Source of the DNA: Fulvivirga kasyanovii
GTDB lineage: Bacteria > Bacteroidota > Bacteroidia > Cytophagales > Cyclobacteriaceae
Assembly (NCBI RefSeq): GCF_009711405.1
Contig: NZ_SMLW01000673.1
Location: forward strand, 5,325-63,252
Length of the DNA: 57,928 nt
Reading direction: 5' to 3'
Shown: positions 52,128 to 57,928 of the stretch, one piece after another
Position numbering within the stretch: the first letter of the stretch is position 1
How the letters are laid out: every line of letters begins with the position of its first letter
Notes under the pieces: generated by a model
The model's input: only the letters and a program-made list of their open reading frames with translations
The model's database searches: none
What the model was told of the DNA's origin: nothing
Made by a program: the position numbers and the translations under genes

Positions 52128-55100
52128 ATGAATAAGAAATACCATATTGTATATCTTTTAATCGCTCTTTTGCAGGCAACGACCGTGGTGGCACAGTTTA
52201 ACCTGGAAAAGGTCAAGTTCTCCCGGCCTAATGAAGATACAAAACTTTATAACTCCACCATTCCATCGATTCTCCAGGATTCCTACGGATTTGTCTGGAT
52301 AGGTACATCAGACGGACTGAACCGATATGACGGGTATGAATATACCGTGTACCGCAATGATCCAAATGACTCCAGTACACTACTTAGAAATACCATATTA
52401 AGTCTGTATGAAGACAGCGAAGGCACCCTCTGGGTGAGTACATCCAATGGCGGCCTTCATACCTATGACAGGGAAAGGGACTGCTTTAAACGAATAGAAA
52501 ATTATTCTTACGATTGCGAGATTAGCCAGATCATAGAAGATGCTGACAAAAACCTATGGATTGCAGGCATACAATGGCCGATGGCCTTTGTTGCCAGGCT
52601 CAACCGGGCCACGGGCAAGTGGCAGCATTTTGACATCCTCTCCTCGAAAACACCTGTATCAACTTTTATACCTGAATCTGAAAACACCTTTTGGGTAGGC
52701 TTGAACAATACCGGCTTTTTTAAATGGAATGCTCAAAATGATTCTTTGATAAGCTATCAACCAGACGAATCAAACCCGAATAGCATTGTCAGCAACGAAT
52801 TTCATAAAGCCATTAAAGATACCCACGGCAATATATGGATTGGTACAAAGCATGGATTGAGCCGGTTAGACCCCTCTTCCGGCAATTTTACCAACTATAC
52901 TGTACAAGCCGGTGAGCCTAAAGGGCTGCGTGTTAATAATATCCTGACCCTTTGTGAGGATGAAAACTACATTTGGATAGGTACTGAAAACGGCGGGCTC
53001 AGCCGCCTCGATACCCGGACCAATACCATCAGGACATTTATTAATGACAAATATGACCCCAGTTCTGTAGTAGACAACTCCATTCATGCACTTTACCGGG
53101 ACAGGCAAGGCCGTATCTGGGTTGGTACATATTCCAGGGGACTATGTGTATATGATAAATTAAAATATAAGTTTTCGGAGCTTGATGTGCCTCTGAAAAA
53201 CAATGTTGTGAATGCCATCAGGCAGGATTCGAAAAAACGCATTTGGCTGGGCACTGAGGAAGGCGTTGTGATGAAGGATCAGGATAAAGTACAACATTTC
53301 CAGCATATACGCCCCAAAGAGGGGTTTAGTACAGACCCGGTAATATGTATCTATGAAGACAGACAACATCAAATGTGGTTTGGCACATGGTCAAAAGGTA
53401 CAAGCAGGTATGATGAGGCAAATGGTAAGTTCATCAATTACTTTCCCGATAAAAATAACCCTGAAAGCCTCTCTGACCCTAATGTGTTTTCCATCTGCCA
53501 GGAGTCAAAAAAACATCGGATGCTCTTTGGTACCTATGGAGGGATCAATGTTCTCAGAGATCAGGTTAACGGTATTTTCACTAAGCACACCACAGATATT
53601 GAGTTCAACAATTACATCCGTATCATATACGAAGACAGCCAGCAGACTATTTGGGTAGGTACCATAGAGGAGCTGACCTGGTACAACCCTGATAACGGCG
53701 AAATAACCCGGTTTGGCAGTCACCTGAACAACGGCGCCAGCGTGGTAAGCGGACTTGTGGGCTGCATCACCGAGGACAAAAAAGGGCGTTTATGGGTTGG
53801 AACTACCGAAGGCTTACACCTGATCATAGATAAAAAGCTTATAAAAAAGTACACCACCGAACAGGGGCTACCCAACAATGTTATCAACGGCATACTGGAA
53901 GACGACCACGGAAACCTATGGCTAAGCACCAATGAAGGCATCGCACGCTTTAATCCTGAAGACGGTTCTGTTAAAAAATATGATACCAGTGACGGCCTGC
54001 TGAGCAATAGCTTTAAAGCTAACTCCTGTTTTAAAAATAGTGATGGGTGGATGTTTTTCGGGGGCAACGGGGTAAACGTCTTCCACCCTGACAGCCTGAA
54101 CGACAACCCACACTCCCCACCGGTTTACATCACAGGATTAAAACTATTTAACCAATCGGTTTCCATTGGCGATGAAACAGGCATTTTGCAGCGTAACATA
54201 ACTGAGACCCAGGAGATCACTTTGCCCCACAGGTACAACTTCTTCTCGATCAGTTTTGTTGGCCTCAACTTCACATCAACCAATAAAAATAAATATGCCT
54301 ATAAGCTCGAAGGCTTTGACAGGGAGTGGAACTATGTAGATGACCAGCGTACAGCCACATTTACCAACCTGGATGCCGGCACCTATACTTTCAGGGTAAA
54401 GGCCTCCAACAATGATCAACTATGGAACGAAGAAGGGGCATCACTAACCATACATATACTCCCCGCGTGGTGGCAAACCTGGTGGGCCAGACTGATTGCG
54501 GCTACCGTACTGATAGGCGCTACCATCTTGTACTACAGAATGAGAATGAGCAGTATCAAAAAGCGCAATAAGCTGCTGAAAAGAATGGTAGATGAAAGAA
54601 CAAAAGCACTGGTGGCCAGCCAGCGTACCATAGAAGAACAAAATGAAGAGATAAAACAACAGAATGAGTGGCTGGAAAGCGAAGTAAAAAGCAGGACCAA
54701 GGTTTTGGTGGAGTATAGCCAGCAATTGGAGCAGTTTACCTTCATGGCGGCTCACAATCTGCGTGCCCCTATTGCCAGAATACTCGGCCTGGGCAGGCTT
54801 CTTAGGTTAACAGACAAAAACGAGGTTGAAGAAGCAAAAGAGATATCGGAAAAACTGGTGAGGGCCACTAAGGAATGTGACCAGGTGGTAAAGGACCTGT
54901 CCCTCATCCTCGATATTAAAAGAAACAATACGGCTGTAGTCAGTAACATTGATATCAGGGAAGAAATGGAGCTGATCAAAGACCATTTGAGTAAAGAGAT
55001 AGAGGAGACCAAAACCCGCTTTGAAGAAGACTATTCAGCCTGTACACACATCAATACGGTAAAACCATACTTTGAAAGTATACTCATCAACCTCATAAGC

Positions 55101-55436
55101 AACGCCATAAAGTACAGGCATCCGGACAGGGCACCGGTAATCAAAGTGAACACCGATATCAAAGGTGACTTCATGTGCCTCTCAGTAACTGATAATGGCG
55201 TGGGTATAGATCTCTCTTCGGCCGGGGATAAACTCTTTACATTATATTCCCAATTTCATGAGCATGCACAAGGCAAGGGCATGGGATTATACCTGGTAAA
55301 AACACAAGCTGTTACACTGGGAGGCTACGTTGAAGTAGACAGCGAAGTCGACAAAGGCACCACTTTCCGGATTTATTTTAAAACCAATCAAAAAGCGAAT
55401 AAAGAGGACGTGCAGGTTTCGGAAAGCAAAGCTTAG
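52128..55436 (+). CDS. Second large propeller (Reg_prop/Y_Y_Y) sensor histidine kinase
   Basis: A 1102-residue membrane kinase. Signal peptide 1-22 (VVAQ). About 24-700 are two-component propeller repeats (IWIGTKHGLSRLDPSSGNF, IWVGTYSRGLCVYD, LWVGTTEGLHLI, LWLSTNEGIARFNPEDG). Y_Y_Y domain about 705-775 (AYKLEGFDREWNYVDD, GTYTFRVKASNNDQLWNEEG), transmembrane helix about 783-805, coiled coil about 808-865. The kinase core differs from the other propeller kinase: MAAHNLRAPI with His876, NLISNAIKYRHPDR, DNGVGID and GKGMGLYLVKTQAV. No receiver or DNA-binding domain is attached and no response regulator lies next to it. The acceptor His block (HNLRAP) is of a type common in Bacteroidota stand-alone kinases. 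Confidence 0.92.
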   Translation: MNKKYHIVYLLIALLQATTVVAQFNLEKVKFSRPNEDTKLYNSTIPSILQDSYGFVWIGTSDGLNRYDGYEYTVYRNDPNDSSTLLRNTILSLYEDSEGTLWVSTSNGGLHTYDRERDCFKRIENYSYDCEISQIIEDADKNLWIAGIQWPMAFVARLNRATGKWQHFDILSSKTPVSTFIPESENTFWVGLNNTGFFKWNAQNDSLISYQPDESNPNSIVSNEFHKAIKDTHGNIWIGTKHGLSRLDPSSGNFTNYTVQAGEPKGLRVNNILTLCEDENYIWIGTENGGLSRLDTRTNTIRTFINDKYDPSSVVDNSIHALYRDRQGRIWVGTYSRGLCVYDKLKYKFSELDVPLKNNVVNAIRQDSKKRIWLGTEEGVVMKDQDKVQHFQHIRPKEGFSTDPVICIYEDRQHQMWFGTWSKGTSRYDEANGKFINYFPDKNNPESLSDPNVFSICQESKKHRMLFGTYGGINVLRDQVNGIFTKHTTDIEFNNYIRIIYEDSQQTIWVGTIEELTWYNPDNGEITRFGSHLNNGASVVSGLVGCITEDKKGRLWVGTTEGLHLIIDKKLIKKYTTEQGLPNNVINGILEDDHGNLWLSTNEGIARFNPEDGSVKKYDTSDGLLSNSFKANSCFKNSDGWMFFGGNGVNVFHPDSLNDNPHSPPVYITGLKLFNQSVSIGDETGILQRNITETQEITLPHRYNFFSISFVGLNFTSTNKNKYAYKLEGFDREWNYVDDQRTATFTNLDAGTYTFRVKASNNDQLWNEEGASLTIHILPAWWQTWWARLIAATVLIGATILYYRMRMSSIKKRNKLLKRMVDERTKALVASQRTIEEQNEEIKQQNEWLESEVKSRTKVLVEYSQQLEQFTFMAAHNLRAPIARILGLGRLLRLTDKNEVEEAKEISEKLVRATKECDQVVKDLSLILDIKRNNTAVVSNIDIREEMELIKDHLSKEIEETKTRFEEDYSACTHINTVKPYFESILINLISNAIKYRHPDRAPVIKVNTDIKGDFMCLSVTDNGVGIDLSSAGDKLFTLYSQFHEHAQGKGMGLYLVKTQAVTLGGYVEVDSEVDKGTTFRIYFKTNQKANKEDVQVSESKA

Positions 55437-55563
55437 TTACATTAGAGAACACTATCTTTTAGCACACATCATGCTGAGCCATCACAAAATAAAGCACATT
55501 AAAACTTAAAAAAATTCATTTTATTTTCTACCTTTAGATAAGAAATATTCTTCGCTATACCGT

Positions 55564-55623
55564 ATGAAGTGGACCAAGCTAAAAACCGTGGAGCAAATGG
55601 ATAGGAAAATTAAATACATGTGA
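55564..55623 (+). pseudogene. Possible 5' remnant of a YtxJ-like gene
   Basis: A 19-codon open frame, MKWTKLKTVEQMDRKIKYM, ends in TGA. The start resembles the N-terminus of bacillithiol-system YtxJ-like proteins (M-x-W-x-x-L-x-x-x-E-Q-L/M). A promoter-like TACCTTTA (close to TAnnTTTG) lies about 25-30 bases upstream. No continuation was found in the other frames, so it may be a truncated relic, or chance. The rest of 55437-55786 is AT-rich with no convincing gene. Confidence 0.25.
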
Positions 55624-55786
55624 TGCTTAGCACTAAAAATAAGTAACCGTCTATTGTTATTTTATTCCTGTCGACTGCTGTTAATAACTGCCAAATACCA
55701 GGGCAAAAAGTTAATGTCTCCCCCGGAAATTCTGGCTAATCCTATATATTCCTTGTTTTCCAAATTATCGCAAAGACTCTACTATT

Positions 55787-56254
55787 ATGAAAATAACATA
55801 TTATTTAATGCTGGTTATTATAATGGCATCAGGCTGTAGTGATGATGATGAGTGTGAAAGTAAAGCAATATTTAAATACAACGAATCCAATGGAAAATGC
55901 TTAAACTGCGAGGGAAAGGAAGGGTACAATGTAGTTGACTTTGAAAAAGTTCGTATCTCAAAAAATGCAGAATGCATGGATTTATCAGGGATTAACCTGA
56001 TAAATTTACTTGACACCACAAATAACCAGAACAGCGATCACCTGATGGACGGCTATAACTTTAAGGGAAGTAACTTCAACAAATCAGTATTAAATTTCGC
56101 TTATATCATGAATGGAAATTTTGATGGGGCCGATCTTTCCAACCTTGACTATTACTATGCAACCATTGACGCTAAAATTGATAATTTCACTAAACTCCCG
56201 GTAATTGAAGGATGCAAAATAGTAAATAGCGATTCGATACGCTGTAGCAGATGA
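55787..56254 (+). CDS. Small lipoprotein with pentapeptide-repeat-like segment
   Basis: A 155-residue lipoprotein (lipobox ASGC, Cys17) followed by SDDDECES, an acidic run matching the surface lipoprotein export pattern. A Cys-x-x-Cys pair (CLNCEGKEGYNV) lies at about 37-40. From about residue 90 to 135, FKGSNFNKSVLNFAYIMNGNFDGADLSNLDYYYATI shows the spacing of pentapeptide repeats (every fifth residue Phe or Leu, preceded by Ala, Ser or Asn), which forms a quadrilateral beta-helix. Function unknown. It converges with the GH127 gene. Confidence 0.68.
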   Translation: MKITYYLMLVIIMASGCSDDDECESKAIFKYNESNGKCLNCEGKEGYNVVDFEKVRISKNAECMDLSGINLINLLDTTNNQNSDHLMDGYNFKGSNFNKSVLNFAYIMNGNFDGADLSNLDYYYATIDAKIDNFTKLPVIEGCKIVNSDSIRCSR

Positions 56255-56272
56255 TATTGCTACCGACAGGCT

Positions 56273-57928
56273 TTAGTCTTTTTCTTCATTTTTATATTCT
56301 ATCCATACTTTCATTTTACCAACTCCCCTGTTAGACCATGAATAATAGGGTATGGCTTTGAGGTTCTGTCCGTTTATTGTATTTACTCCTCCCAGTAAGT
56401 CCTCCTCCCTTTTTATCGAATAAGCTTCATCTGTTACCTTAATTCTGTCAAAGTTGACCGGATTATCCACTTCTTCGATGGCATAAACGATCGGACCATA
56501 TTCAAGAGCCACCTTCCCTCTGTTTTGCGCTATACTATCATGTGAAACCACCTTTTGTATCTCCATTGGAAGTTCAAGTGTCACAACATCTCCCGCCTCC
56601 CACTCGCGGGTAATAGATACATACTCCTCCTCATGGGCTATATTCTGTCTTTTTCCATTTATTAAAACAGAACCCGTGGTATGAGCAGCTTCCTTATAAG
56701 AGTAAAGATCAGTGGGCAATACTTCATTTCGGGCCCACCCGGGCACTCTTAACTTTAAGGTAAAAGGTGCTTTTTCTTTAGGATCAATGCGTATGTTCAC
56801 CACTCCGTTCCAGGGATAGTCCGTCTCTTGCACCAAGCTTATTGTATTGCTCTCAATTTCTATTGTAGCCTTACTGGACGCATACAGGTTTACATAGATT
56901 GAGTCTTCATGCTTTGAATAAATAAGTCCCGGGATAGAAGGGATAAAGCGAATCAGGTTTGTAGGGCAGCAAAAACAATCAAACCACGATTGCCTGCTGC
57001 ATGCCCCTCTGTTAAATTTGTATACACCATCAGATTCCAGGGCATTGGGATAAAAGAACTCTTCACTATTCAATGCCAGGCCTGAAAGGAGTCCGTTATA
57101 CATTGTACGTTCAATAACATCAAAATATGAGGCACTTCCATACAGGCTATGTAATCTATGGTTCCAATATACGCTGCCTATTGCGGCACATGTTTCACTG
57201 TAAGCCGTGAGATTGGGCAGCTCATAGTTTTCACCAAAGGCCTCACTTTCATGCCTGGCACCAATACCTCCGGTAACATACATTTTTTTACTCACCATAT
57301 TGTTCCAAAGGTTATTTACAGCCTTAGCATAGGACGAATCATTTTTCAGGGCCGCAATATCGGTCATTGCCGCATACATATAGACAGCCCTAACTGCATG
57401 CCCAACAGCTTCCTGTTGTATTGTCACCGGCACATGATCTTGGGAATAAGGGCCAAAAAGTTCGTGATTTTCCGGTTTTCCCCTGTTATCGAGGAAGTAT
57501 TTAGCCAGATTGAGGTAATCTTCGTTTTTTGTAATTTGAAAGAGTTTTATCAACCCTGTTTCTATGATCTGATGTCCCGGGACTGCCTGTATTTTTGTTG
57601 TCGAGTCTCCAAATGTGCTTACCATCAGGTTGGCATTTTTAAGGGCTATGTCCAGAAAATTCCTTTTCCCTGTTGCTTGATAGTGTGCTGCTGCGGCCTC
57701 GTAAAGATGCCCTGCATTGTATAATTCATGGCTCGCACCCAGCGATTCCCATCGCTTTCCTTCCCTGACCTCAACCCATTGGGCAGGCGGCCTGGCCGGA
57801 TCAATGGTTCTCCAGGTGGTTAAATAACCGTCCTCTTCCTGACCTGTTTTGATGATGGCCACCAATGAGTCTATCAATGCAGATAATTTTTTGTTAGGGG
57901 CACTGATCAGCGAATAAGATGCTCCTTC
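56273..57928 (-). CDS. GH127 beta-L-arabinofuranosidase family protein (5' end beyond window)
   Basis: The frame stays open to the right edge (EGASYSLISAPNKKL before an internal TTG), so the N-terminus is missing and at least 551 residues are visible. GH127 (DUF1680) landmarks: EEDGYLTTW, YNAGHLYEAAAAHYQATGK, TGGIGARHESEAFGENYELPN, AYSETCAAIGSVYWNHRL with a conserved Glu, NALESDG, and the cysteine cluster SWFDCFCCPTNLIRF that in this family holds the zinc ion and the nucleophilic Cys. The C-terminal beta-sandwich includes LKLRVPGWA and VALEYGPIVYAIE. Family members hydrolyse beta-L-arabinofuranosyl linkages. It may belong to a second glycan locus outside the window, or extend pectin side-chain degradation. 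Confidence 0.88.
   Translation of the reverse strand, partial: EGASYSLISAPNKKLSALIDSLVAIIKTGQEEDGYLTTWRTIDPARPPAQWVEVREGKRWESLGASHELYNAGHLYEAAAAHYQATGKRNFLDIALKNANLMVSTFGDSTTKIQAVPGHQIIETGLIKLFQITKNEDYLNLAKYFLDNRGKPENHELFGPYSQDHVPVTIQQEAVGHAVRAVYMYAAMTDIAALKNDSSYAKAVNNLWNNMVSKKMYVTGGIGARHESEAFGENYELPNLTAYSETCAAIGSVYWNHRLHSLYGSASYFDVIERTMYNGLLSGLALNSEEFFYPNALESDGVYKFNRGACSRQSWFDCFCCPTNLIRFIPSIPGLIYSKHEDSIYVNLYASSKATIEIESNTISLVQETDYPWNGVVNIRIDPKEKAPFTLKLRVPGWARNEVLPTDLYSYKEAAHTTGSVLINGKRQNIAHEEEYVSITREWEAGDVVTLELPMEIQKVVSHDSIAQNRGKVALEYGPIVYAIEEVDNPVNFDRIKVTDEAYSIKREEDLLGGVNTINGQNLKAIPYYSWSNRGVGKMKVWIEYKNEEKD

Noticed and set aside
55654-55839. 61-codon plus-strand frame before the pentapeptide lipoprotein
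   Set aside because: It overlaps the start of the better-supported lipoprotein in another frame and has no recognisable features.

Overview
The window is a chromosomal segment of a Bacteroidota bacterium, most likely of the Cytophagia/Cytophagales type. The supporting signs are a SusC/SusD pair, two proteins with type IX secretion (T9SS) C-terminal sorting domains, many lipoproteins with acidic residues just after the lipobox Cys, DUF2490 and two-component propeller/Y_Y_Y sensor kinases, and mostly weak Shine-Dalgarno signals. No rRNA, tRNA, CRISPR array, transposase or phage gene was recognised.

Region 1 (about 0.6-27.0 kb) is a pectin utilisation locus. A divergent LacI-type regulator (25962-27005) faces a long minus-strand cluster. 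Its order is SusC, SusD, a DUF4957/DUF5123-like surface lipoprotein, pectate lyase PL1, pectin methylesterase CE8, a second PL1, GH105 unsaturated rhamnogalacturonyl hydrolase, a second CE8, GH43, GH28, two CE12 rhamnogalacturonan acetylesterases, GH95 and a Gfo/Idh/MocA oxidoreductase. A T9SS-exported CE8 with a triple ricin-like lectin repeat and an alpha/beta-hydrolase esterase follow. Many junctions overlap by 4-8 bases. Predicted localisation suggests a sequence: a secreted CE8 and surface-lipoprotein PL1/CE8 act outside, SusCD imports, and periplasmic PL1, CE8, GH105, GH28, CE12, GH43 and GH95 finish the oligosaccharides. Two LacI-type palindromes lie in the susC/lacI intergenic region. 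Intracellular uronate catabolism and a sugar-acid transporter are not in the window.

Region 2 (27.2-34.1 kb) has an orphan TAXI-type binding lipoprotein with a membrane anchor, facing a plus-strand series: a small exported protein, a DUF2490 barrel, two tandem alpha-carbonic anhydrase lipoproteins, an OmpR-type response regulator and its kinase. The 556-base intergenic region between the divergent genes contains a 21-bp inverted repeat pair.

Region 3 (34.2-55.4 kb) is mixed: a small lipoprotein, a giant propeller histidine kinase flanked by 20-bp direct repeats, a DapA-family/cupin pair divergent from a MocR regulator, an esterase, a methyltransferase, a zinc alcohol dehydrogenase next to two exported unknowns, a T9SS trypsin-like protease, an alpha/beta hydrolase and a second giant propeller kinase. 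Several intergenic regions hold short tracts with a seven-base period.

Region 4 (55.4-57.9 kb) has a possible gene remnant, a pentapeptide-repeat lipoprotein, and the C-terminal part of a GH127 beta-L-arabinofuranosidase that runs off the right edge and may begin another carbohydrate locus.
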